Source: Endotrypanum monterogeii (lineage: Eukaryota; Euglenozoa; Kinetoplastea; Trypanosomatida; Trypanosomatidae). From it: a DNA stretch of 64,000 nucleotides. The notes under the pieces were generated by a model. The model did no database searches and had not been told where the DNA came from. It saw only the letters and a list, made by a program, of their open reading frames with translations. The stretch covers positions 37,859 through 101,858 of the forward strand of contig CM007327.1 of assembly GCA_000333855.2 (NCBI GenBank), written 5' to 3'. The translations under genes were made by a program, and so were the position numbers. How positions within the stretch are numbered: the first letter of the stretch is position 1; every line of letters starts with the position of its first letter. Shown one piece after another: positions 27,506-36,739 of this stretch.

Positions 27506-30076
27506 CTAGTCTGCCGGCACGACACCCTTGGCAATGTAGTGTCGGTGGTCTGGCAATACGATCTCAACGTCGAGGGCGCTGCCCCTTTTGGCTTTTCGTT
27601 TCTCCTTCCTTGCCGCAGCGCGCTGGGCATGGATCAGTTCCTTCATCCGCTGTCGCTCCGCCTCGCGCTTCTCGCGTGCCTCTATGCGCTCCTTTTCCGT
27701 CTTCAGTTGCTCATCAGGAGACGCGCGCGGCCGTGCACGAGCATTGCTTGCCTGATGACCGCTGTACGTGGACGACAGACTGTTTTGCCGTGAGTTCGAA
27801 CCACGCTGATAATTCGATACCTGTCGAGAGTATGGTGTTTGGTTTGTGAGAGGAGAGACCGCACCAGGCCGCGGCTGTCGCTGCAGCTGCAGTTGCTGCT
27901 GCGCTAACGACAACGCCGATGGAGCCGAAGCGGCTTCTGCCGGAGGGCGACGGCGAGGCGGCGTCATTACAAGGACACTAGGAGACGGCGCTGCGTTAGT
28001 GAGCCTATTCGCCGAGCGGTCACCCCGCGGTCCCGGTGAGGGCTTGCGTGTGTCTCGTACTGCGGCCACTGATTCATGTCGGTACCCTTCCTCGTGCCGC
28101 CGTGCGTCATACGTCTGCAATACCTTATCATCATCTACTCGGTGCTGATGAAGGTAGTTCTCCATGGCGCAGAGGTCACGCATCCGCTGATCAAACCACT
28201 GGTCTGCCGGTGCGCCGACGGTGTTGGCGTCGGCGGTGGGCTTGGACGACAATGTTGGCGTCTGCTTCGGTTGCGGTTTGAAGGGACCCCGCGCAGTCCG
28301 CGTTGGCGACTGCTTCGGCACCCGTGGCGGACTTTCCTGGTTTGCAGCCGCGGCCAAGGCGCGTTTCGCTACGTGCGCCGGGGGCATCGCCTTCACCACC
28401 ACCTTTGTTGAGCAACTGTTCGAGCGCGAGAAGGGGTGCATCTCGGGTACATTCGTCTGAGCAACAGCGGAGACTGCCGGGGCACGCCGTGCGGCTAGCG
28501 AGTCGACTGTGAGCTGCCGCATGAAATTCGGCGCCTCTATTGGCGATACAATCGGCGCCGGAACCCCGGGCACACGCTGCCGCTGCGGCTTCGTGCCGGC
28601 TTTGCGCGCCGCTACCTTTTTGGCTCGCACTGGCTTGGTGAAACCTGCGGTGGAGATTTGCAGTACTACCTGCTGCGACGGGAACCGCGCTTCACACTCT
28701 ACCCCACCCCCCTCCGCCGCGGGCGCAGCCTTGTCTTCCCCCCCTTTGCGTCTCACTAATGTGGCCTTCTTTGCTGCAGGGGTCTGCGGGGTTGCCGTCG
28801 GTTGCACTAGTGAGGCTTTGCTCACAACCGCCCTCGGCGGGGGGGATGCTGTCGCCTGTGGCGAGGATGTAGACAAAGTCGAGTTGGGGCGCCGCTTCAC
28901 AACAGCGACATGTGTCACGGACTCCTGTACGGCTGCGGCTGTGAATGGGGTGCCCTGTGGCGTGGGATCCTCGCCCGCTTTCGCCTCCACCAACTTCATC
29001 GGAAGCTCACTCAAAGCGCTGGTGCATGGCGACTTCGCCAAGTGCGATGGGGTTGGCACGGGTAGGGCCGTCCCTTTTGCGTCGGCCCCCTCCATCAGAG
29101 GCACTATGGTGTCGGCAGGTGGGCAAGAGGGAGACCAGGGGTGGGACTGGGCCGGGGTGGGCAGTGGGTGCTGCCGCGGCTCATGCACGACCACCCCCGG
29201 CGGCGCCTCTGTCGGTAGGGCAGCGGAAGACGTTTCAGCGGGCACAGGTGGCATAGGTGCAGGGATGGCCGGGGACACCAACGCGCGGCTCGCCTGTTCA
29301 GCGCGCTCGAGAGCACTGCGCGCCACGCTCAGTGCCGCCTTGGCTGTCACGCGCTGTGCGGGATCCAAAACGAGCATGGAGTAGATGATGGACCTCACCT
29401 CCTCCGCTACATGCGACGGGAGGGGAATTACGTGGCCCCATGTGATCTCTTGGACAAGGTGTGCGAAGCTCGGAGCCGAGAACGGCTTCCGGAGCGTCGC
29501 CATTTCGTAGAACACACATCCCATCGACCACACATCGGCGGCGTAGCCGTAACTCGTTCCCAGCAGCACCTCTGGCGAAACCCACATTGGCGAGCCGACA
29601 AACGTGGACGTGACGTTGGAGGCACTGAGGGTTTTTGCAGACCCGAAGTCACCGAGGTACAGCACTTTGGTATCTTCAGAGACAAGTATGTTGCTGGGCT
29701 TGATGTCGCGATGAATAACATGATTCTCATGGCAGTACACAAGGGCATCCAGCAGCTGCATAAACCAAAGCAGAAGTGTGTGCGTCGTTGGCGTCTTATG
29801 GCGCTGTGCGAGATAACGGAAGAGCTCCTCGAGGTCGCCACCCGTCTCGTACGACATGACGACAAAAAGACTAGTTTCGTGGATGAAAGACTCGAGAAAA
29901 CGTATTATGTTTCGGTGCCGCAGACGCAGCGCAGCGTTCAGCTCCTCAATACCCTGCGCGCCTTCATCGAGGCGCTTAATTACGACCAGTCGGTCCGGTT
30001 GCTGCCGGTCACGCGCGAGAAATGCGCCGTTGGTGCCACCGAGGTCTTTGACCTTGGTGTAGTGTTCCATACCCAT
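27506..30076 (-). CDS. NEK-like serine/threonine protein kinase with a long disordered tail
   Basis: The 856-aa protein has an N-terminal kinase domain (about residues 5-260). The ATP lysine is in VVIKRL (K34), the catalytic loop is HRDIKPSN (122-129), DFGSAK starts at 143, and SPMWVSPEVL (about 162-171) is the activation-segment end. The overall order (YETGGDLEELF, LWFMQLLDALVYCHE, DVWSMGCVFYEMATLRKPF) is that of NEK kinases, a family expanded in trypanosomatids and tied to the cell cycle, basal body and flagellum. The glycine loop reads LGGTNGAFLA, which is degenerate. Residues 260-760 are Pro/Ala/Thr-rich and likely disordered; a charged helix-forming segment (EREKREAERQRM-type, about 790-840) ends the protein. 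The frame continues upstream through a (TA)n tract, so the ATG pair at 30076/30070 is taken as the start. Confidence 0.85.
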   Translation of the reverse strand: MGMEHYTKVKDLGGTNGAFLARDRQQPDRLVVIKRLDEGAQGIEELNAALRLRHRNIIRFLESFIHETSLFVVMSYETGGDLEELFRYLAQRHKTPTTHTLLLWFMQLLDALVYCHENHVIHRDIKPSNILVSEDTKVLYLGDFGSAKTLSASNVTSTFVGSPMWVSPEVLLGTSYGYAADVWSMGCVFYEMATLRKPFSAPSFAHLVQEITWGHVIPLPSHVAEEVRSIIYSMLVLDPAQRVTAKAALSVARSALERAEQASRALVSPAIPAPMPPVPAETSSAALPTEAPPGVVVHEPRQHPLPTPAQSHPWSPSCPPADTIVPLMEGADAKGTALPVPTPSHLAKSPCTSALSELPMKLVEAKAGEDPTPQGTPFTAAAVQESVTHVAVVKRRPNSTLSTSSPQATASPPPRAVVSKASLVQPTATPQTPAAKKATLVRRKGGEDKAAPAAEGGGVECEARFPSQQVVLQISTAGFTKPVRAKKVAARKAGTKPQRQRVPGVPAPIVSPIEAPNFMRQLTVDSLAARRAPAVSAVAQTNVPEMHPFSRSNSCSTKVVVKAMPPAHVAKRALAAAANQESPPRVPKQSPTRTARGPFKPQPKQTPTLSSKPTADANTVGAPADQWFDQRMRDLCAMENYLHQHRVDDDKVLQTYDARRHEEGYRHESVAAVRDTRKPSPGPRGDRSANRLTNAAPSPSVLVMTPPRRRPPAEAASAPSALSLAQQQLQLQRQPRPGAVSPLTNQTPYSRQVSNYQRGSNSRQNSLSSTYSGHQASNARARPRASPDEQLKTEKERIEAREKREAERQRMKELIHAQRAAARKEKRKAKRGSALDVEIVLPDHRHYIAKGVVPAD

Positions 30077-30144
30077 TTCCGATGAGATCACCTTTGAATC
30101 AAATAAAGGCACGACAACTATGAGGTCAATAAAAATACATATAC

Positions 30145-30175
<31 letters not shown>

Positions 30176-32902
30176 AAGATATACCCGTACTGAGGGGAAA
30201 GCTGCCAACGCAGAGATACACGGACCGGTGCGCACGCGCGCGGAAAGAGTGGGTGGAGAGGGGGGGGGGGGGAATACGAACTGGCACCAATGATGACCGT
30301 CAAAAACAGACTAGTGGAAGGAAGCAAGATTAATAATAATAATAACAATAAAGGGGGTGTCGAGTACAAATGGAGCGAGCATACACACATACACACACAC
30401 ACACACACACAACTAAACCGCGGCCACAAAAGCGCTGTGGTTCTTCCTACGGCTGCTGCTGCTGCTACAGCGGCGGAGGGAAGTGTTAATGCGTACCACG
30501 TCTTTAATATGTACAAATCAAGTGGCGGAAAGAAAGAAGGACAGAGGGGTGGTGGTGGGGGGGGACAGAGGCAGAGAGTAGCGAGCAGAGGAAGTGATGA
30601 GCTGCAGACGAATACGAGCCCAGTCGGGCGAGGGCATTTGCATATGTATGCTCGTTGAGGCTTTTTGTTTTGTTCGGGGGGGGGGGGGGTTACAAGGAAA
30701 GGGGAGAGGGTGAGAGCTGCCCCGCGTCGCCACAACACACGCATACAGCAGTGCCACCGCCTCGTCGTTGTCACTCCTCCTTTTTTTGCTCCGTCTTACA
30801 TCTGTGCTGAAGACTTGGGCAGCACCGATCAGCGACATGGGCTCCATACCGCTACCCTCCCCACGCAATGTAGTTAAGAAGGGGCATGCATGCATCTTCC
30901 TGCCGCCAGGCGCGTGCGAATCGTGCGACCAGCAAGTAGCCGTGCATTACGCGACGCGAGTACTCGGAGACACGAGAGCCACCGCCGTACCGAGGGTGAG
31001 GGGCACACCTCAGGTGCGGGTGCCTTGAAGGAGGACGTGTTTTGGCGTCATCCAAGGACTACGCCACTCCACCGGAACAGTGTAGTCCCACCTACACGCG
31101 CCTCGCTACAGACCGTTGGCCGGCCAACGGGCGAGCTTCAGGCCCCGCATGGCCGCCAAAGAGTCCTCCTTTCCACAGCAATATGCTTGCACACATATGA
31201 TCCCTACAAGAAAGAAAAAAAAAGGTGTCGTCCCTTTGAAATTGTGCTGTACACTTCCGCCCTGCACGAAAGTCGAAGTATGCGAATGCAACTGCTCAGC
31301 ACTTGCCATCATCGCATACAACGCTGCAATAGGCACGACCGCTGTTCAGATGGTGGGTTCAGTATTGAATGTCTCCCAAGTCACAACCAGCTAACGGCAG
31401 GGTGAGAGGGGCAACGTAGAGAAAGGGATTACGACGTATTTGGGAAAAAAGCGAGGAGGCACTCTTTGGCTCAGCCTTTGCGAGGCCGATGTGCACACTT
31501 GCTTGCAAGAGCAACAACAAAGAGCTAGGGCAAAGTTGCTACTGCTTGCCGCCGCGCTCAAATTGTATAAGTGAGCCCAGCTCGCTGTGAATATGCGTTG
31601 TGTACCCGCCAGAAGGCCTGATATGCTCTCAGCGCGTTTTTTGGCACGGGCTGACGATTCTGGGGAATGCATCTCTAAATGACAAACTGGTAGCAGATAA
31701 CACACACACTTACACACACACACACACACACACGTACATACACACAGTCGACCATCGATACAGTTGAGTGTGGAGAAACTGTTCATCTCTAGGCACGGCA
31801 GACGCTGGCGAGCCCGACGAGGGTTTGTAGCTGCGGCTGTGGTGTTGCCGCGGCAAGGATCGCATGTACCCACGCAGCGACGACAAAAGCAATAGGGGGA
31901 GTCATGATGATGTATCTCTACATGAAAAAAAAGAGGGTTGCTTCCAGAAGCAAGTCGATATGGGTCGACACCGGCATCAGCGGATGCACGAAATCGTGCC
32001 GGACTGGTGCAACTGTTTTGCCCTCTTCAAGTCTCTTCAACGACGCCGCTGCACTGGTGCGAGGTTGAGTGGGGAGGGGGGGGGGACGGACAGGTTGCCG
32101 CCGTCGCCAGTTGTTGCAGGGGAAGGAGGGCTTCTCTCTCTTTTTTTTTCTTTGCCCAAGTCGTTGCTTCTTCAGCTGCCAGTCCTTTGCTTCGCCCAGA
32201 AATTAACCGTCACGATGTCATTTTCTGAAGCGTGTCTGCCGAATAGGGATGTGGCCGGCGAAGGAGAACACCATATGCGTGCATGGCCACGCCACCCACC
32301 TGCTCCGGCGAACTTGTTATGGAAGGCAGCACTGAAGAATCCCATGCAGCCACGCGAAAGTGTGTAGCTGGGCACCATAGCGACCGCCACCGTGAGATGC
32401 CCCCGAAAGGTAAAATTTGACCTAAAGAGGCCGAGTTCGGAATGCTCACAAACGTGATGCACAGCGGTGTCATGTTATCCCCAACGAACCAAGGACAAAG
32501 CTGTCCCGAGCCCAGCGGTGCGCCGACATGCCCACGTCGGTGAGGAGGATTTTTTTTTTTTTTTAAGTGGCGGGGGGGGGGGGGGGGGGATATGCACGAA
32601 TGTAAACAATTGCGCCATCTCATCCCTGCCCTCCACCCTGTGTGAATAACCTTTAAAAGGGAAGCAAGCGGGAGAGGGGCGCTAGTGGCGCATAGGTGGA
32701 AGGCTGAAGCAGAGCACAAAAATGGATGGGTCAAGCTAGCCAGGGGCAACGGAGGAGTGAGTACGGTGTGAATACAGCTGGGTGATCTGTCGCTGCACCA
32801 TCCCCACCCCACACACTCCCATACGCTCACATCCTCTGTCGTGCCACCACTATTGTTCTCCTTCAAAACTCTTCCCCCCCCCTCCCTTCCCCTTCGCCTG
32901 AC
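30077..32902. other. Long spacer between the two NEK-like genes
   Basis: At 2.8 kb this is the longest spacer within a unit. Read on the minus strand it is the 3' region of the upstream kinase (ending at 32903) plus the leader of the next one. It holds a (TA)n tract at 30149-30174, a G12 run near 30259-30271, a (CA)n tract near 30384-30409, a G15 run near 30676-30690, a (CA)n tract near 31714-31733, and an A/T-run plus G19 stretch near 32549-32589. Two segments, about 30890-31180 and 32180-32520, are of ordinary complexity and moderately GC-rich but carry no sustained open frame. I saw no gene. Confidence 0.5.
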
Positions 32903-35900
32903 TCAGGAGACCTGCTGATTGATCACACCCACCTCCAGCTGTCGGTCGAGAACCGCCAGCTCTTCGATGGAAGGAAGCGCCGTCCACTGTTGACGATTCG
33001 GAACAAGACGATACACAACAGTGGCATCACGGTGCAACAGCGCGCAAGATCGGTAATATGAATAGACCGCCCGAAGTGTGGTGGCACCAAAGAATTCGGT
33101 GAGCGCAGCAGAGAGACGGTTGCGGCGATCGACATAGGGCTGACGTCGTTGCAGCAGCCTTGTAAAGATCGGGGAAGTGGAGCAGGTGCCATGCGCTGCC
33201 GCTGCCATCAGAGGTGAGGCTGGGTCGGTTGACTGCGAGTGCACCGCAGGCACGGAGACGAGGTTGCTGTTCAAGGAAGGCACCGCGTCCCCTTTCGATT
33301 CTGGCGAGAGGACTGATGGATGACGGAGTGCTTCTTCCCCTGTTGCCGACGACGGCGCAACTAGAAAATCACCGGGTTGATGTTTTGTGTAGCTCACGTT
33401 CCTCAGCCGCCCACCGATCTCTGCGTCATATTTATTCTGCTCATGCCTGAAGCGTTCCTGGTCGATTTGCTGAACCATGTGCACGAACACGTCCTCAGGC
33501 GATGCGCTTGGCTGGGGATGGGATGAAGCTCGCTCGAGACCCTCTGCACTATCTTTGGTCACGGCGGCAGCCTCGAGCACCTGCAAGACACGGGGCATGC
33601 TGCGGAGGATTGGAGAGCCGTAGTCGTGATGCAATGCCTCTATATCGGCTAGAAGGCGTTGGTGTCGCATAAGGTGCTGCAGGCGCTCACGGAGATACAA
33701 GACAGCCTGATAGATCGCCTCGAGCGAAGCAAAGCGCATGTCGGCGACGTTGTGATAGACTTGGAAAAACAACGCATCTTCGTCGGCCACGCTGCCTGTG
33801 AAAATGTGGTGCTCGTGCACCGGCGACGAGAACCGCGACAGCGATGCGGGGAAGCTCGACCGCAGAAAAGAATGTGACGATGGCCGCTGTGGTATGCCTG
33901 TGGGGGCCACAGCAGCGGCGGCGTCGATCGGCGGCACTCTCGTCCCTTGGGATGGTCCGCACTTTGGAACGATCATCCTCTCATGAAGAACCGCTGGATC
34001 ACCTTGCTGGTGCGCGGCTGGCTGATGCCACGAACCCGGTGGAAGTTCGGATTTTCCTGTCACAGAGCGTGTAGTCGGTAACTTCTCGCAAGGGATTGCA
34101 TGAGTCGGCCTCCGTTCCGAACAGCGGCGATCGCTGCCATCGCCAACGTGGACTCCATCGATCGCTTGCTCCGCCGCTGGGTACTGAGGTGAAGGTGTCG
34201 ACTCTGGCGGGTGACGCGACGGTCGTGGAGGAGGTCGGTTTAATAACCCATTTGCCGCAGCGTTGGCACCGGACTGCCCCGCGCCGCTCACAGCCGCATG
34301 GTCCCCTGGCTTTGGTGCTGCGCTGTGGGTTGCGTTGTTTTGAAGGCCCTTTGAAGGCACGCCACGCCCTGCACCCTCCCCACCGGAATGAACACTCTCC
34401 CGCACACCGCCGCCAGCCACGTCGGTAAGCCGTCGACCAGTCGCTCCGTAGAAAAAAGTGCCGTCTTGAACGCCACCACCGCCAGTGCCGTGCGAAGTAC
34501 TGCCGGCGACACCAGACGCCTGCGCTGATGACAACGCCGCGCGTGCCGCTTCCGTAACTCGCCGCTCCACGTTCTCACGTTCCTCTGCGGGCCCGCAGGT
34601 GGGGCTTCGCAGCAGACGCTTCAGCTCAGTGTAGTGTAGCGGCCTGCTGCGCGGGTCATCAGGGTGTCGTTCGCACCACGCCGCGACACTCGCCTGCCAT
34701 GCATGCAGCTGTCGGGCAAGCGCAGACTCACCAGGTGAGCTCGGTGTGTCCAAGGGAGTGCGCAGATTGCGCCAAAGATCCACGTAGGCACGCACGCACG
34801 GCGTCATGAGAACCTCTTCGCACGAGGGGCGTTGGTCTGCGTCGAAGCAAAGCATGCGGTTGATCAGCTCCGAGATCGGATGGGGATAATGAGAAGGAAG
34901 GGGCTCGCGTTGCCCTCGCAACACACGCACGACCAACGGTGCGAGATCGCGCGACTCAAAGGGGTGACGGAGGGCCAACAACTCATAAAGAACGCAGCCG
35001 AGCGACCAAACATCGGACTTGCGACTGGCCGCTCCACCCTGTAGTACCTCCGGTGCCATATAAAGCGGTGTGCCCTTCATCGCTGCTTCCATGACACCAA
35101 GGCCGTCAGTGCCAACGTGCGGCCTCCCCTGCGAGGTGCCCGGTCGCCAGGATGAGGCTGTGTAGCTGTTGAAGCTCATATGCCGTGTAGGCGACAGCCC
35201 CTCGTGCCGACTTGTCTGGGCGGAGTGTAACAGTAACTCTGGAGTCCACTGACCAGATGCCCATGGTGCCTGTTGGTCACAAAGCGGCGACGGTAATGCC
35301 CCTGCAGCCTCAACCTCGCTTTTGGGTGTCGCTGGGTGCGAGACACTGGGGATCGCGGACAAAGGACACTCTACTGGAGTTGGGTTGGCCGTCGCTGAGC
35401 CTGGCGCAACCGATGAACTGCTGCGTCTACGCCGGTCGCCCATTGTTGCCGATCCGAGCCACGTGCGACTGGCCAAGTCTGTGTCGAGCCGCTCGGATAT
35501 ACCGAAGTCACCGAGAACAACAGACATATCCTTTGCCCGTACAAACACGTTGTGTGTCTTGATATCGCGGTGAATCACATTGTTGGCGTGGAGGTACTGC
35601 ACCCCGAGCACAAGCTGCACAAACCAAAGCATAACCTGATCAAGCTCGAAATATAAATCTAACTCGCGCTGTGCTGCCACACGGGTATCCATGTCACCAC
35701 CGTCGTAATAGTCCATGACAACACACAAGTCGTGCTCGTTGAAAAGAAAAGCGTCTCGCTGTGACACCACACAGGGGTGATGCAGACCGCGCATCACGAC
35801 GATCTCCTGCGCTGCATCCCGGCGCTGCGCCGGCGTCAATCCCAGGAGCGGGATGCGTTTCATAACGAAGACCTGTTCGTCGGTTACTCGAGACACTTTG

Positions 35901-35962
35901 AAGACAATACCGAAGGAGCCCGTCGCCACCCTCTCCATGATGGTGTACTCGGAGACTGGCAT
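32903..35962 (-). CDS. NEK-like serine/threonine protein kinase with a large activation-loop insertion
   Basis: The 1019-aa protein begins with a kinase domain: glycine loop ATGSFGIV (13-20), ATP lysine K35, catalytic loop HRDIKTHN (131-138) and DFG at 152-154. APE does not come until 303-305 (GTPLYMAPEVL), so about 150 residues lie between DFG and APE instead of the usual 20-30. The insertion is Ser/Pro-rich with an RRRRSSSS stretch. Kinase sequence resumes with SDVWSLGCVLYELLALRHPF and runs to about 390. The order and motifs are NEK-like. A Ser/Pro/Gly-rich region follows, and the C-terminal part (about 750-1019) is more helical, with RERLQHLMRHQRLLADIEAL-type heptads. All catalytic residues are present, so it is probably active. 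It lies upstream of a second NEK-like gene in the same unit, separated by 2.8 kb. Confidence 0.87.
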   Translation of the reverse strand: MPVSEYTIMERVATGSFGIVFKVSRVTDEQVFVMKRIPLLGLTPAQRRDAAQEIVVMRGLHHPCVVSQRDAFLFNEHDLCVVMDYYDGGDMDTRVAAQRELDLYFELDQVMLWFVQLVLGVQYLHANNVIHRDIKTHNVFVRAKDMSVVLGDFGISERLDTDLASRTWLGSATMGDRRRRSSSSVAPGSATANPTPVECPLSAIPSVSHPATPKSEVEAAGALPSPLCDQQAPWASGQWTPELLLHSAQTSRHEGLSPTRHMSFNSYTASSWRPGTSQGRPHVGTDGLGVMEAAMKGTPLYMAPEVLQGGAASRKSDVWSLGCVLYELLALRHPFESRDLAPLVVRVLRGQREPLPSHYPHPISELINRMLCFDADQRPSCEEVLMTPCVRAYVDLWRNLRTPLDTPSSPGESALARQLHAWQASVAAWCERHPDDPRSRPLHYTELKRLLRSPTCGPAEERENVERRVTEAARAALSSAQASGVAGSTSHGTGGGGVQDGTFFYGATGRRLTDVAGGGVRESVHSGGEGAGRGVPSKGLQNNATHSAAPKPGDHAAVSGAGQSGANAAANGLLNRPPPRPSRHPPESTPSPQYPAAEQAIDGVHVGDGSDRRCSERRPTHAIPCEKLPTTRSVTGKSELPPGSWHQPAAHQQGDPAVLHERMIVPKCGPSQGTRVPPIDAAAAVAPTGIPQRPSSHSFLRSSFPASLSRFSSPVHEHHIFTGSVADEDALFFQVYHNVADMRFASLEAIYQAVLYLRERLQHLMRHQRLLADIEALHHDYGSPILRSMPRVLQVLEAAAVTKDSAEGLERASSHPQPSASPEDVFVHMVQQIDQERFRHEQNKYDAEIGGRLRNVSYTKHQPGDFLVAPSSATGEEALRHPSVLSPESKGDAVPSLNSNLVSVPAVHSQSTDPASPLMAAAAHGTCSTSPIFTRLLQRRQPYVDRRNRLSAALTEFFGATTLRAVYSYYRSCALLHRDATVVYRLVPNRQQWTALPSIEELAVLDRQLEVGVINQQVS

Positions 35963-36480
35963 TGTTTGGTGTGCCTTTGGGGATGAGGGATCGAGCCACT
36001 TTTTTTTCTTTCTTTATGTGTGTGTGTGTGGGGGGGGGGGGACTAGTACACGCAAGACATGCCACAAATACGTACACACATCATCATCTCCTTCAAGCGG
36101 CGTCTCCTACCCGTTGCTGCCGGCGCGCCAGTACAGGGATTATGGTGGTTCTGATCAACAATGACACCGGCGCTCTGATCTCGATGGCGCAGTCCCATCC
36201 CTCAACGATTTCCCAGTCCCTCTCGCAGAGACTAGCGTGCACAGCACCTGTATGTGTATTTGGGTTGTAAAAAAAAAAGGCCTAGCACAATCCCTTGGCG
36301 TGGGGCAAGTGAGTGCCGCGACAGAGGTGTGTGTGTGTGGTGGGGGGTGGGGGGGGGGGTGGAGTCGCGCGTCGTAGAACGAGTCTCACCTCCGTGTGAC
36401 GCCGACCAGTGAGTGAGTGAGTGAGGTAGGAAGGGATACGCGAGCGAGGCGTAGTGTGTAGAAGTAATAGTGGCGGAGTA

Positions 36481-36500
36481 NNNNNNNNNNNNNNNNNNNN
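36481..36500. other. 20-base assembly gap (N)
   Basis: Twenty N bases mark an unresolved join. The real length of the missing sequence is unknown. The right flank (36501-36600) is almost entirely made of overlapping CGTAC, TACGT and ACGACG words, unlike anything else in the window, followed by about 100 bases of (CA)n. The flanks may therefore be misassembled. Confidence 0.95.
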
Positions 36501-36603
36501 CGTACGTTACGTACTACGTACGGTACGGACGTACGGAGTACGTACGACGACGACGACGTAGTACGTACTACGCGAACGAACAACAACGAACGTAACACTA
36601 CTA

Positions 36604-36706
<103 letters not shown>

Positions 36707-36739
36707 CGATGGCAGCTCTGGATGTAGGCAGGCAGCCGT

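Noticed and set aside
28509..29384. 291-codon plus-strand frame
   Set aside because: It is entirely antisense to the NEK-like kinase gene, and its Ala/Thr/Cys-rich sequence is the complement of the kinase's GC-rich low-complexity tail.
32210..32866. 218-codon minus-strand frame just after the kinase stop
   Set aside because: It is low complexity, includes Lys and Pro runs from homopolymers, and has no recognisable domain.
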